A stretch of DNA of 64,000 nt, taken from positions 1-64,000 of the forward strand of contig JAQTZA010000009.1 of NCBI GenBank assembly GCA_028687995.1. Reading direction: 5' to 3'. The translations under genes were made by a program, and so were the position numbers. Position 1 is the first letter of the stretch. Each line of letters opens with the position of its first letter. The notes beneath the pieces were generated by a model. The model had not been told where the DNA came from and did no database searches. It saw only the letters and a program-made list of their open reading frames with translations. Source of the DNA: Bacteroidales bacterium. Its GTDB lineage: Bacteria > Bacteroidota > Bacteroidia > Bacteroidales > UBA7332. Positions 17,379-27,473 of this stretch are shown one piece after another.

Positions 17379-20300
17379 TTATTCAGTCTTGTTAAAGTGC
17401 TCTTCAATTTTCCTCACTACTTCGATGATATTTTCGCTTGCCAAGAATTGAACATGTTCACAATTAATTTTAATGGCTTTGATATGTCCAGTAATCATAT
17501 TTGCCCAGAATAAGTCAGGTGCAATTTTACTAAGAAAATATAATCTTTTAGAGGTTTTGAAAAACATCTCATCATTCTCTTTGAATAATGTTATATCTCC
17601 AATGAATTTTGTACCATTGATATATTTTTCTTGTATTTCTGCCATCTTTATCTGATGTTCTTTTGAGTAGAATTTGAATCTGATTTCATCAATTATTTCG
17701 TTGCTTGATTTAATCGTTGGTCTTTTTGTAAACCGTCTTTTCTTGATTTCAGTTAAGCGCATTTTTAAATATTTCCATTTATCAGAAGACTCAAGAGCCA
17801 GTAAAAAATAGGCATCCTTGATCATGTTTCTAAAATTCGTTTCGATTTTTAGTAGTTTTGATATTCCAAACCCATCAATAATTCCGAGGAGATTGATTTC
17901 TTTTCCTTTTTGTTGTAATTGAATAACAATTTCAAATGCTAATCGACCTCCAAAGGAGTATCCCAATATATTAAACAGACCAACAGGTTGAATGGACATA
18001 ATACGATCTACAAAATAAGTCGCCAATTCTTGCAATGTTTTTAAAGGAAAATTGCCATCTTCATCTTTTGGATATTCCAAACAATAAATTGATTGGTTCC
18101 CATTGTATTTTTGAGCAAAATTTTGAAAAGAGAATGCATTGCCACCATTTCCAGGTGCCATAAATATATTTTCATCATTTCCGTCTTTGATTTTCACAAT
18201 TCCTTCTGGTAATTTGTCATTGTGCATTTTAGAGTCAATTAAATGGGCAAAAGATTCAATTGTCGTGTTTGTAAATATATCTTTGGGTGCAAAGGACGTT
18301 TTAAACGTAACATTTATTTCGTGAATCAACTTGATGGCAAGAAGAGAATAACCTCCTAGCTCAAAGAAGTTATCTGATTTAGAAATGCTCTCAATTCCTA
18401 GAATTTGTTGCCATATTTTGCGTAATTTGGATTCTGTTTCATTTAATTCTGTTGTCTTATATACTTTTTCACTCGCTGAAATATGTGGTGCTGGTAATCT
18501 TTTTCGATCAATTTTACCATTTGGATTGAGAGGGAAACTATCTAAAATAGTGAAGTGAATAGGAATCATGTAGTTTGGTACAAGGTTGCGTAAATGATTT
18601 TTAATGTGTTTTATATCCACATTTTTATCAGATACGATGTATGCCACCAATTCATTCTGATTATTGATTTTATAGGTAGATACGAGACATTCTTTGACTT
18701 CTTTCAGACGAAGAATTGCGTTTTCAATCTCACCCAACTCGATACGATGTCCCCTAATTTTGACTTGAAAGTCCATTCTTCCAAGGCACTCAAAGTCACC
18801 ATTGTTTAGACGAATCCCTAAATCACCTGTCAAATATATTTTTTGTGTTGGGTTGAATGGATTTGGAATAAACTTTTCGTTGGCGATTGTTTCGTTGTGT
18901 AAATATCCCCTGGCGAGTGAATCTCCACCGATGGCTATTTCTCCCACAACGCCAGTGGGGCAAAGCCTCTTGTTTGCGTCCAAAATAAAAAGCTGATTGT
19001 TTTGAATCGGTTTGCCAATGTTAATAATGTTATCCTTGATTTCTTTCAATGATGACCAAACCGTTGTTTCCGTTGGCCCATACATGTTGAAAATAGAAGC
19101 TTTCACAATTGCATTTAATCGCTCCACCAATTTGGCTGGTAGCGGTTCTCCACCCACTAAAATGGAGACTACTTCTTTAAGTGCATTTTCTGATGATTGG
19201 CTCAAAAGCAACCATTCTAATCGAGAAGGAGTGGCTTGAATACATTCAATATTATGAGTTGTGATTAAGCTGCAAACATTATCGGGCTCAATATTATCTT
19301 CTTCGCTAGCCATAATAACGGTTAGTCCTTGTGTTAGCGGAATCCAAGATTCTACCACGAAAATATCGAAACAAAAGGTTGTCAGACAGAGAATATTCTT
19401 GGTTTGATGTAAATTGGTTTGAGTATATACGCCTTCGATTAAATTGACCACCGAGCGATGTTCGAGCATCACAGCTTTGGGTTTGCCTGTACTACCTGAA
19501 GTGTAAATGCAATAAGCTAAATCGTTTGGGTTTGAGTTATTCTCAGGATTTCTTGTTTTGGAATTCGTTGGAATGTCATTTAAGATATTGATGGCTCGAA
19601 ATTGAGCTGTTGTTTTGGCTAATAATTGTGCCGTCGCATCGTCGCACAGCACGATCTCTGTTTTGCAATCCTCAATCATGAAATCTATTCGATCAGTCGG
19701 GTAGTTAAAATCCAACGGAATGTATGCGCTCCCAGATTTTAGGATACCCAACAATGCAATGAGTAGATTTTCGGAACGCTCCATCATCACACCTACGAGT
19801 TTGTCGGATTCTCCATATCCATTTTCCCGCAGGAAATGAGCTAATTGATTGGCTCGTTGATTGATTTCGGAATAGGAAAACGTCTGATTCTCGAAAATGA
19901 CCGCCGTGGCATCTGGCGTTTTTTCTACCTGCTCTTCGAATAGTTGATGTATGGTTTTAGTCTCGCTAAAAGGAGTACTTTCATGGGATAGCAACGCTTT
20001 TTTCTCAACGGGATGTATGAGTTCCAGTTCCCCGATTTTCTTATCGGTGGAACATAAAGCGTCCAGAATGAGTGTTTTGAAGTTATTCAAAAAATGATCG
20101 ATTGTTTCTGGCTGATATAGATCAGTGTTGTACTCCATTTGTATGCTAAACTCACCGTCATATTCTTCGGCAATCAGTGTGAAATCGTATTTGGAAGTAT
20201 TGTTGTCGATGGTATGTTGGATGGTTTTGATACCTGTGAGATTCATTTGATTGGAATCAATATTCTGTAGGATAAATAAAATCTGAAACAGAGGAGATCG

Positions 20301-23153
20301 ACTTGCATCGCGATGATCAATCAGTTTTTCGACCAGTTTCTCGAAAGGGACATCTTGAAAATCAACTGCATCGTGAAAAGTAGTTCTCATCTGGTTGAGC
20401 AACTCTTCAAACGACATCTCTGCTGAAATATCGGAAGATAAAACCATGTTATTCACAAAGAAGCCGATCATATTCTGTGTTTCAAGTGAACTCCGATTGG
20501 CATTCGGACTGCCAATCGTTATTTTACTCTGATGAGTGTATCTAAAAAGTGTTGTTTTGAGGCAAGAGATTAAGAATAAAAACAAGGTGACACGTTTCTG
20601 GCGGCAGTATTTTTTAATATCGACCAATTGCTCACTTGATAACCAAATTTCCTGCATGTTTCCCTCGAATGTCTGAGCTTTTGGACGAGGAAAATCAGGA
20701 CGTAATTCTGTCGCTTGAGGATTATGTCCGAGTTTTTGTTCCCAATATTCAAAGTGTTTTTGATAATAGTCTGAGTTTGATAATTCTCTTTGCCAAGCTG
20801 CATATTCAACATATTGAATGGGGTGAGGTATTGTTGAATACGATTCACCTGCAATGAGTGCATTGTACACGGTTTCGATCTCTTTTTTGAAAATAGTAAC
20901 AGACCAACCGTCGTAAATGATGTGATGAAAAGTTCCATTTAAAATGTGATAACTCTCAGAAATACGTAGAATTTTGCAGCGAATGAGGTTTTGCTCCTCC
21001 AAATTGAATGGGATTTGCCCCTCTTTCCTTAGAATTCTTTCAAGTTCTTCTTCTGTGCAATTTGGTAGATCTTCTATCTGTAGTGATATGGGTTTAAATG
21101 GGTTGATGCGTTGCATTGGAATTCCATGCTCTGTAATGAACGAGGTGCGAAATGATTCTTGCCGCTGTATCATTACGTTTATTGCTGTTTCCAAATAAGA
21201 AATATTCAATTCGCCACGCATGTCGAATCGAAAAGGAATATTGTAAACAGTTAGATTTTTGTTGAATTCGTCAAAAACCCACATTCGTTCCTGTGCTGGA
21301 GATAATGGGATTAATGAATCTCTTTTTATTTTGTAGTTAGATAATTGTAGTTTTTTTTTCTCCGTGGAGTTTTCAATCATTTTGCTCAATTGTTTTATTG
21401 TCTGGTTTTTGTAGAATTGCCCTAAGCGAATAGATGTAGCGAAAAGGTTGTTTACTTTATAAATCATCCGGACGGTTTGTAAGGAGTTTCCTCCTATTTC
21501 GTAGAAATACTCTTCAATACCAATATGTTTTATCCCCAACAACTCTTTCCAAAGATCAATCAACTTTTCTTCGGTAGATGTTAGTGCTGTTGTCTGTTGG
21601 ATAATGGTCTTTTCGTTCATTGGAATTGGTAGCTTTTCCCGATCAATTTTCCCATTCTGATTTAGAGGGAATCTATTTAATTCAATAATATGTGTTGGAA
21701 TCATGTATTCCGGAAGCCACAGTTTTAGATTCGTTTTGAGCGAATTGGTATCAATTGTAGCACAAATTTCTGTGTCGATTTTGTCTTGGATATGATTCGT
21801 ACCTACGATATATGCAATTAGTTCGATACTGATATCGCTCTGTTTTGTAATCACAAGGCATTGATTGATAGCCGAGTGCCGCTTTATCGCATTCTCAATT
21901 TCACCGATTTCAACTCTGAATCCTCTTATCTTTAGTTGGTGATCCCTTCTTCCAATAAATTCCAGATTTCCATCTGCTTTCATTCTGCATAGATCACCTG
22001 TTTTATAAAGACGTATGTGTTTGTTTTCGGAGAATGAATGCTTTATGAATCGCTCTTCAGTAAGTTTTATATTATTACGGTAGCCAATAGCCAAACCATT
22101 TCCTCTTAAATATAATTCTCCTATTTCCCCTATCGCAGGTTGTTTGAAATTCTCGTCAAATAGATAAATTGTTGTCTCATCAATTGCTTTGCCGATAGGG
22201 ATGACGTTCTCGTCAGAAGTTAATTTTGCGATTGGATAACTCATAGCAAATGTAGTACATTCCGTTGGTCCGTAAACGTGTATTAGTTGGGTGACAGGCA
22301 GTAGCTCTTGCGCTTTTCGGATGTGCTTAACTGATATTGTCTCACCACCTGTCAAAATGTATTTAATGGTGCGAAGCGCTAATGGGTCTTCGTCAATCAG
22401 CACATTGAACAGCGAAGTTGTTAGAAATAGACAATTAATTTTCAGTTGATCTACAACCTGCTTTAGTCTGTCGAATTCGACCACTCTATCGGGATACATC
22501 ACCAGTTTGTGTCCGTTTAGTAGCGCTCCCCAAATTTCGAAGGTAGAGGCATCGAAACTGATGGTTGACAATTGAAGAAACGTCAAATCTTCATCAAAAG
22601 GAAGATAGGTTGCGCCACTCACTAATCTTGTGATTCCTCGATGAGGGATTTCTACACCATTTGGTTTTCCGGTAGTGCCCGACGTGTACATGATGTAGGC
22701 AATGTCTTCGCCCGTAGTTTGGGGATTCGTGTTTTCGGCAGAAAAGCCATCTATTAGCTTTTCAATTTCGTCCAGAAAGATAATTTTGCAATTTTTGGTT
22801 GCAATTTTCTGAATGAGTTTTCTGTCAACGAATAAAATTTTGGTATCGCAGTCGGTTACCATATATTCAATTCTTTCGTTGGGGAAAAGTGAAGATAGTG
22901 GGAGGTAGGCTGCTCCTGCTTTGAGAATTCCCAGAATAGAGAGAATGATTTTGTCAGAAGGTTCCGATAATATTCCGATAATATCGTTGGGTTTGATGTG
23001 ATGATTTGCAAGAAGATAATTTGCGAGTTGATTGGCTTTTTCGTTCAATTGCGTGTAAGTGATTGAATTTCCATTGAATGTTAACGCAATTTTATTTTGA
23101 AATTTATTCGTATTGTATTCGAATAATTGATTGACAGTGTTTGCTCTGTTCAT
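17379..23153 (-). CDS. Two-module non-ribosomal peptide synthetase (A-T-C-A-T-TE)
   Basis: The 1924 residues form a complete dimodular synthetase.
- A1, about 10-505, with YTSGTTGKP at 156-164 and core Lys502.
- T1, with the phosphopantetheine Ser557 in GGNSL.
- C, about 611-1055, with an intact HHIIYDG at 743-749.
- A2, about 1070-1555, with YTSGSTGKP at 1217-1225.
- T2, with Ser1603 in GGYSL.
- A type I thioesterase, about 1650-1924, with GYSFGG at 1731-1736.
There is no starter condensation domain, epimerase or reductase, so a dipeptide released by hydrolysis or cyclisation is expected. Hand-aligned pocket residues read DAFFLGVTFK for A1 (like published isoleucine-type codes) and DIVQLGMVWK for A2 (close to the glycine code DILQLGLIWK). 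No tailoring, export or phosphopantetheinyl transferase gene is nearby. The product is unknown. Confidence 0.93.
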   Translation of the reverse strand: MNRANTVNQLFEYNTNKFQNKIALTFNGNSITYTQLNEKANQLANYLLANHHIKPNDIIGILSEPSDKIILSILGILKAGAAYLPLSSLFPNERIEYMVTDCDTKILFVDRKLIQKIATKNCKIIFLDEIEKLIDGFSAENTNPQTTGEDIAYIMYTSGTTGKPNGVEIPHRGITRLVSGATYLPFDEDLTFLQLSTISFDASTFEIWGALLNGHKLVMYPDRVVEFDRLKQVVDQLKINCLFLTTSLFNVLIDEDPLALRTIKYILTGGETISVKHIRKAQELLPVTQLIHVYGPTECTTFAMSYPIAKLTSDENVIPIGKAIDETTIYLFDENFKQPAIGEIGELYLRGNGLAIGYRNNIKLTEERFIKHSFSENKHIRLYKTGDLCRMKADGNLEFIGRRDHQLKIRGFRVEIGEIENAIKRHSAINQCLVITKQSDISIELIAYIVGTNHIQDKIDTEICATIDTNSLKTNLKLWLPEYMIPTHIIELNRFPLNQNGKIDREKLPIPMNEKTIIQQTTALTSTEEKLIDLWKELLGIKHIGIEEYFYEIGGNSLQTVRMIYKVNNLFATSIRLGQFYKNQTIKQLSKMIENSTEKKKLQLSNYKIKRDSLIPLSPAQERMWVFDEFNKNLTVYNIPFRFDMRGELNISYLETAINVMIQRQESFRTSFITEHGIPMQRINPFKPISLQIEDLPNCTEEELERILRKEGQIPFNLEEQNLIRCKILRISESYHILNGTFHHIIYDGWSVTIFKKEIETVYNALIAGESYSTIPHPIQYVEYAAWQRELSNSDYYQKHFEYWEQKLGHNPQATELRPDFPRPKAQTFEGNMQEIWLSSEQLVDIKKYCRQKRVTLFLFLISCLKTTLFRYTHQSKITIGSPNANRSSLETQNMIGFFVNNMVLSSDISAEMSFEELLNQMRTTFHDAVDFQDVPFEKLVEKLIDHRDASRSPLFQILFILQNIDSNQMNLTGIKTIQHTIDNNTSKYDFTLIAEEYDGEFSIQMEYNTDLYQPETIDHFLNNFKTLILDALCSTDKKIGELELIHPVEKKALLSHESTPFSETKTIHQLFEEQVEKTPDATAVIFENQTFSYSEINQRANQLAHFLRENGYGESDKLVGVMMERSENLLIALLGILKSGSAYIPLDFNYPTDRIDFMIEDCKTEIVLCDDATAQLLAKTTAQFRAINILNDIPTNSKTRNPENNSNPNDLAYCIYTSGSTGKPKAVMLEHRSVVNLIEGVYTQTNLHQTKNILCLTTFCFDIFVVESWIPLTQGLTVIMASEEDNIEPDNVCSLITTHNIECIQATPSRLEWLLLSQSSENALKEVVSILVGGEPLPAKLVERLNAIVKASIFNMYGPTETTVWSSLKEIKDNIINIGKPIQNNQLFILDANKRLCPTGVVGEIAIGGDSLARGYLHNETIANEKFIPNPFNPTQKIYLTGDLGIRLNNGDFECLGRMDFQVKIRGHRIELGEIENAILRLKEVKECLVSTYKINNQNELVAYIVSDKNVDIKHIKNHLRNLVPNYMIPIHFTILDSFPLNPNGKIDRKRLPAPHISASEKVYKTTELNETESKLRKIWQQILGIESISKSDNFFELGGYSLLAIKLIHEINVTFKTSFAPKDIFTNTTIESFAHLIDSKMHNDKLPEGIVKIKDGNDENIFMAPGNGGNAFSFQNFAQKYNGNQSIYCLEYPKDEDGNFPLKTLQELATYFVDRIMSIQPVGLFNILGYSFGGRLAFEIVIQLQQKGKEINLLGIIDGFGISKLLKIETNFRNMIKDAYFLLALESSDKWKYLKMRLTEIKKRRFTKRPTIKSSNEIIDEIRFKFYSKEHQIKMAEIQEKYINGTKFIGDITLFKENDEMFFKTSKRLYFLSKIAPDLFWANMITGHIKAIKINCEHVQFLASENIIEVVRKIEEHFNKTE

Positions 23154-23194
23154 GGTTTATTGACAAGGTGTTGTTAAAATAGTTGAAGTAGAAA

Positions 23195-23202
23195 CAAAAA
23201 TA
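23195..23202 (-). promoter_or_regulatory. -7 promoter element of the NRPS gene
   Basis: The minus strand reads TATTTTTG, an exact TAnnTTTG match 41 bases before the NRPS ATG. No -33 match was found at the usual spacing. Confidence 0.45.
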
Positions 23203-23255
23203 GTCTTTTTTAGTAAAATAATTTAACACAATGAATAAATATTTCTTTGATATAA

Positions 23256-23267
23256 GCACATTTGTGC
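23256..23267. promoter_or_regulatory. Palindrome GCACAttTGTGC upstream of the NRPS gene
   Basis: A five-base-arm inverted repeat lies about 55 bases upstream of the putative NRPS -7 element. It could be an operator. The rest of the 316-base gap between the NRPS gene and glyS (23154-23469) is AT-rich, with no reading frame or RNA that I can support. Confidence 0.3.
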
Positions 23268-23392
23268 ATCTTTCCTTTTTTCTCATATTTGCTGTGTTTT
23301 AAAAAAACTTAATTTACCAGATAAAAGTCTATTATCTGTCAGAATCAAAGAGAAAGTGAAGCCGTAAAAAAACAATAATCGAAAAAATTCGC

Positions 23393-23400
23393 TTACTTTG
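23393..23400 (+). promoter_or_regulatory. Promoter-like element of glyS
   Basis: TTACTTTG differs from TAnnTTTG at one position and lies 69 bases before the glyS ATG. Confidence 0.35.
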
Positions 23401-23469
23401 CAAGTCCTAAAATTAACGATAAATAGAGGATTATCCTCATAAACAATAAGAAACAGTTTTTATCATCTT

Positions 23470-25014
23470 ATGGCACAACAAGAAGAAGTTTTCAAAAAAT
23501 TGGTATCGCATTGCAAAGAATATGGCTTTGTATTTCAATCGAGTGAAATTTACGACGGTCTGTCGGCTGTTTACGACTACGGACAACTGGGCGTAGAGCT
23601 CAAAAATAACATCAAGAAATATTGGTGGGATAGTATGGTGTTGCTCAACGAAAACGTTGTAGGACTCGATTCTGCTATCTTTATGCACCCAACCATTTGG
23701 AAAGCTTCTGGTCACGTTGATGCGTTCAACGATCCGTTGATTGATAACAAAGATTCCAAGAAACGCTATCGTGCTGACGTGCTCATCGAAGATTTGATGG
23801 CTAAAATTGATGATAAAATCGATAAAGAGGTAGAGAAAGCTGCGAAAAAGTTCGAAAACTTCGACGAAGCGCTTTTCCGTCAAACCAATCCTCGTATTCA
23901 AGAGAATTTAGCTAAGAAAACTGAAATTCATACCCGTTTTGCCAAAGCGTTGAACGATGCAAATCTGGAAGAACTGCGTCAAATCATCATCGATTATGAG
24001 GTAGTTTGCCCCGTAAGTGGAACAAAAAATTGGACAGAAGTTCGTCAGTTCAACCTGATGTTTTCTACCGAAATGGGTTCTACAGCCGATGGAGCTATGA
24101 AAATTTTCCTTCGTCCAGAAACGGCGCAAGGAATTTTCGTGAACTTCCTGAACGTGCAAAAAACTGGTCGTATGCGTATTCCTTTCGGAATTGCTCAGAT
24201 TGGTAAAGCGTTCCGCAACGAAATCGTGGCTCGCCAGTTTATCTTCCGTATGCGTGAGTTTGAACAAATGGAAATGCAATTCTTTGTTCGTCCAGGTGAA
24301 GAATTAGAGTGGTTTGAGTGGTGGAAGGAACGTCGATTGAAGTGGCACAAAGCTTTAGGGTTGGGCGATCACAAATACAGATTCCACGACCACGACAAAT
24401 TGGCACACTATGCCAATGCAGCGACTGACGTTGAGTTTCAAATGCCTTTCGGGTTTAAAGAAGTAGAGGGGATTCACTCCCGCACCGATTTCGATTTGAG
24501 TAGCCACGAGAAATTCTCGGGTAAGAAGTTGCAATATTTCGATCCAGAATTGAATAAATCATACGTTCCTTATGTGATTGAAACATCCATAGGTGTGGAT
24601 CGAATGTTCCTAAGTGTGATGGCGGCATCATACTCGGAAGAGGCTCTAGAAGGTGGCGATACTCGTGTTGTTTTACGTATGCCTCCAGCGCTGGCGCCAG
24701 TGAAGTTGGCGGTACTACCATTGGTGAAAAAAGATGGTCTGCCGGACAAAGCGCGTGCTATTATCAATGATTTGAAGTTTGACTTCAATTGCCAATACGA
24801 TGAGAAAGATTCTATCGGAAAACGTTACCGTCGCCAGGATGCCATTGGTACTCCTTTTTGTGTGACAGTCGATCATCAATCACTCGAAGACAACACCGTG
24901 ACTATCCGTCACCGCGATTCGATGACACAAGAGCGAGTCTCTATCGATCAATTGCGTACCATTATTGGCGATCAGGTGAGTATGAAAGTACTTTTCAAGA
25001 AAATTACAGAGTAA
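23470..25014 (+). CDS. glyS: Glycine-tRNA ligase (homodimeric type)
   Basis: The 514-residue class II aminoacyl-tRNA synthetase is of the single-chain, archaeal/eukaryotic/Gram-positive type. Visible hallmarks are SGHVDAFNDP near residue 77, RPETAQGIFVNF (motif 2 region), RNEIVARQFIFRMREFEQME and the C-terminal anticodon-binding part from about residue 405 (LAPVKLAVLPL). It charges tRNA-Gly. The gene diverges from the NRPS gene, whose second module is predicted to use glycine; this is probably coincidence. Confidence 0.97.
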   Translation: MAQQEEVFKKLVSHCKEYGFVFQSSEIYDGLSAVYDYGQLGVELKNNIKKYWWDSMVLLNENVVGLDSAIFMHPTIWKASGHVDAFNDPLIDNKDSKKRYRADVLIEDLMAKIDDKIDKEVEKAAKKFENFDEALFRQTNPRIQENLAKKTEIHTRFAKALNDANLEELRQIIIDYEVVCPVSGTKNWTEVRQFNLMFSTEMGSTADGAMKIFLRPETAQGIFVNFLNVQKTGRMRIPFGIAQIGKAFRNEIVARQFIFRMREFEQMEMQFFVRPGEELEWFEWWKERRLKWHKALGLGDHKYRFHDHDKLAHYANAATDVEFQMPFGFKEVEGIHSRTDFDLSSHEKFSGKKLQYFDPELNKSYVPYVIETSIGVDRMFLSVMAASYSEEALEGGDTRVVLRMPPALAPVKLAVLPLVKKDGLPDKARAIINDLKFDFNCQYDEKDSIGKRYRRQDAIGTPFCVTVDHQSLEDNTVTIRHRDSMTQERVSIDQLRTIIGDQVSMKVLFKKITE

Positions 25015-25040
25015 TCATTTTCATTCAGAAAATCCATCTT

Positions 25041-25589
25041 ATGAAGATAAAAATTGTTTTATTTCCTATTCTTTTTGTTTCACTGTTGCTCACCACATCG
25101 TGTTTGACGCAAACAGATTCTCTCTCTCAATACGCTGATTGGAAAGCAACCAATGACCTCTATTTTACCAAAATGCAAGATAGTACAAGTTATACTGCTT
25201 TCAATATTCCTGAGAACAGAGGTGGTGGAATGTTTTACTATAAAATTAACACAGTAGGAGATGTCAATGGTGGTTCGCCACTTTATACCGATACGGTATT
25301 GGTGCATTACAAAGGTCATTTGGTCGATGGAACTTTATTTGATAAAACTTTCTCAGGTGCAAATCCAGATTGGAGCAAAAATGAAGATCCACGCTCCTTT
25401 AAAGTCAATCAAGTTGTAACTGGATGGACTGAAGCATTGATGCAGATGAAAGTGGGTGAAACAAGAACCATTGTGTTGCCATACACGTTGGGTTATGGTA
25501 CTACCGGTTCTTCTACCGGCACAATTTTGCCTTATAGTACACTTATTTTTGAAGTGCGTTTACTCGCCTTTGGCACTCCGAAGAAATAG
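25041..25589 (+). CDS. FKBP-type peptidyl-prolyl isomerase lipoprotein
   Basis: The 182-residue protein has a lipoprotein signal peptide ending in the lipobox LTTSC. An FKBP domain follows (about 75-180), with VLVHYKGHLVDGTLFDKTF, VVTGWTEALMQMKVGETRTI and LPYSTLIFEVRLLAF, matching FKBP active-site regions. It is expected to catalyse proline isomerisation of proteins in the periplasm or at the inner face of the outer membrane. The ATG at 25041, 26 bases after glyS, gives the proper signal peptide. The two genes are probably co-transcribed, ending at the terminator at 25616-25645. Confidence 0.92.
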   Translation: MKIKIVLFPILFVSLLLTTSCLTQTDSLSQYADWKATNDLYFTKMQDSTSYTAFNIPENRGGGMFYYKINTVGDVNGGSPLYTDTVLVHYKGHLVDGTLFDKTFSGANPDWSKNEDPRSFKVNQVVTGWTEALMQMKVGETRTIVLPYTLGYGTTGSSTGTILPYSTLIFEVRLLAFGTPKK

Positions 25590-25615
25590 CTCAATTTATC
25601 TTTACATATATCAGA

Positions 25616-25645
25616 ACGCTGCTCATGTTTGAGTGGCGTTTTTTT
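25616..25645 (+). terminator. Rho-independent terminator of glyS-FKBP
   Basis: A ten-pair stem (25616-25625 with 25630-25639) with two G-U wobbles and a short loop is followed by a seven-T run. It lies 27 bases after the FKBP stop and before a convergent gene. Confidence 0.82.
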
Positions 25646-25655
25646 GCCACAAGAA

Positions 25656-27473
25656 TTATCGATAATCAATTTCCATCGACTCAGATGGGATTAAGCGCTC
25701 ACTCTTCATTCTCGCCTCTTCCGATACATTGAGCCAATTGACAGAGGCATTCGATGGATTCTTAATTGCCCAACCTATTCGAATTTGTACAGTTTGGAAA
25801 ATCAATCGCTCATTTTTGATGCGAACACCAAGACCCACAGAAGTAAAGTCATCATTTTTAAAAATATTACTATTATTCCCGAGCCATCCCCAGTCGGCAA
25901 ATCCATAAAATGCGAATCTAAAATTATAGAGATAATAGGGGCTAAATCCAACAGTTTCAGTGCTCAATATAAGTCGATTCGTTCCATTCGATAGATCATT
26001 CTGAAAAACACGAGGAGAGTACGATGAATTAAAAAAGAGTAATTCTCTCTCTCCTTGCAGTCTATTCATTCCTCGGGTGTATTTGCCCACGAAAAAACTA
26101 CGAATTCCCCAACTTCCAGCGGGAATTAGTTTGGTAAAATAATAGTTTTCGATTGACAGCGCTGTTTGTTCATACTGATTAGTATTTCGATTTAAATAGG
26201 TGCCCAATTCAATTTTTCCATTGGTATAACCAAAATGTGTCATCGATGCAATTTGCATTTTTGCACCCATATACCATCGACTACCAAACTCTTCCCGTGT
26301 GCGACCTCCAACAAATTTTACCTTGTAGCCATAAGGGATATCTTCATTTTTGCCGAATCCATAAATCAAGTTTCCTCGATAGAAGCTTTCGCGGTAGAAG
26401 CCCAGCGAAAACATAAGTGACTCTTTGTTCTGATAATTGAGGTTATAAGTGGGTGTTACTCCGAATCGCACTGGAAATTTCAAGTCAGACCACAAGCCAT
26501 TTATGAAAAAACTACCGATTGATGGTGAAAGTTCGAATGATTTTCCTGCCCAAAGATCGAAGCGATTTTCTTCAATTTTTACTACAGTATCACTCAATAT
26601 TTGATGTTCATTGTATGTCTGACGATTCACCAAAATACCGCCTGCAAAATCAGTAGGAGCGAGGAAGCTTTTATTCAACCGAGCTCGATACACTTGGTCG
26701 TTCAGATTCTTATAAGCGTAAAGGTTGAGGTCGAAAAAGGAAGCTGCAATGTTTTGAAACCCATATTCTGTTTTAAAACCTCTATAGAGTGGCGTCTTCG
26801 GATTGGCAATTACACCCAACTCGAACCGATTACCAGTCCCTAGCATATTACTTTCTGAAGCAAATAAGTATAGATTTTGGCTACCTAATGAGTTTAATCC
26901 GGGTGCTAAAGAGAGGTTGTCGCGTGTAAATATGAGAACGTTTACTTCCTCGCCCTCGCAAGGCTCAATTAATATGTAAGCATCTGAAATATAGCGAAGC
27001 GAGCGGAGGTATTGCTGATTGCGAACCATCTCCTCCGCTTTCACTTTTTGAGATTTCTTGAAGAATAAATTTCGCTCGATGATGTATTGTTTCGTTAGTA
27101 CGTGCCATTTCTCTATTGGGTTTTCAGTCGAATCGCCTGTGTTGACAATATTAGAGCAAAGGATCGTGATGTTGCGTATTTTTTTTCCTTCAAATTGTTT
27201 GAAATAATCGTTCTCCTCCACCAATTGTACGTTATCGCAATTTGGATTTCTCCAGTTTGATCCTACAAATATTGATTTTAATAGCATCGATGAAAGACTT
27301 GTCTTATTTTTTGAGGGAATAAGCTTGTCGTAAAACTGATTTGATTGTACATATTTAGTTGAATCAACCTTTTTGATGGTTGAGTCAGTCATCGAGACAG
27401 GCAGTTTCGAATTGCCGGCATGGAGGGATAGGTGGATTGATATAAATAATATAAAAAGGAATAAAAACCTCAT
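25656..27473 (-). CDS. Outer-membrane protein with POTRA-like N-terminus and beta barrel
   Basis: The 605-residue protein has a signal peptide (to about residue 19). A region at about 95-190 starts GKKIRNITILCSNIVNTGDS and contains a FFKKSQKVKAEEMVRNQQYLRSLRYISDA-type pattern, shown here only in part; it reads like a POTRA domain of Omp85-type proteins. The long C-terminal part (about 195-600) is barrel-like, with alternating aromatic strands such as LYLFASESNMLGTGNRFELG. I think it is a Bacteroidetes Omp85-related barrel of unknown role. A possible promoter (-33 TTTG, -7 TATCTTCG on the minus strand, 27498-27505) lies upstream. It converges with the FKBP gene. Confidence 0.65.
   Translation of the reverse strand: MRFLFLFILFISIHLSLHAGNSKLPVSMTDSTIKKVDSTKYVQSNQFYDKLIPSKNKTSLSSMLLKSIFVGSNWRNPNCDNVQLVEENDYFKQFEGKKIRNITILCSNIVNTGDSTENPIEKWHVLTKQYIIERNLFFKKSQKVKAEEMVRNQQYLRSLRYISDAYILIEPCEGEEVNVLIFTRDNLSLAPGLNSLGSQNLYLFASESNMLGTGNRFELGVIANPKTPLYRGFKTEYGFQNIAASFFDLNLYAYKNLNDQVYRARLNKSFLAPTDFAGGILVNRQTYNEHQILSDTVVKIEENRFDLWAGKSFELSPSIGSFFINGLWSDLKFPVRFGVTPTYNLNYQNKESLMFSLGFYRESFYRGNLIYGFGKNEDIPYGYKVKFVGGRTREEFGSRWYMGAKMQIASMTHFGYTNGKIELGTYLNRNTNQYEQTALSIENYYFTKLIPAGSWGIRSFFVGKYTRGMNRLQGERELLFFNSSYSPRVFQNDLSNGTNRLILSTETVGFSPYYLYNFRFAFYGFADWGWLGNNSNIFKNDDFTSVGLGVRIKNERLIFQTVQIRIGWAIKNPSNASVNWLNVSEEARMKSERLIPSESMEIDYR

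Noticed and set aside
23154..23469. Possible small RNA or riboswitch between the NRPS gene and glyS
   Set aside because: Apart from promoter-like elements and one short palindrome, I see no conserved structural pattern; glycine riboswitch features were looked for and not found.
23470..25014. Functional link between glyS and the glycine-using NRPS module
   Set aside because: GlyS is a housekeeping gene transcribed divergently with its own promoter, and resistant or duplicate synthetases are not indicated by anything seen. Adjacency is most likely chance.
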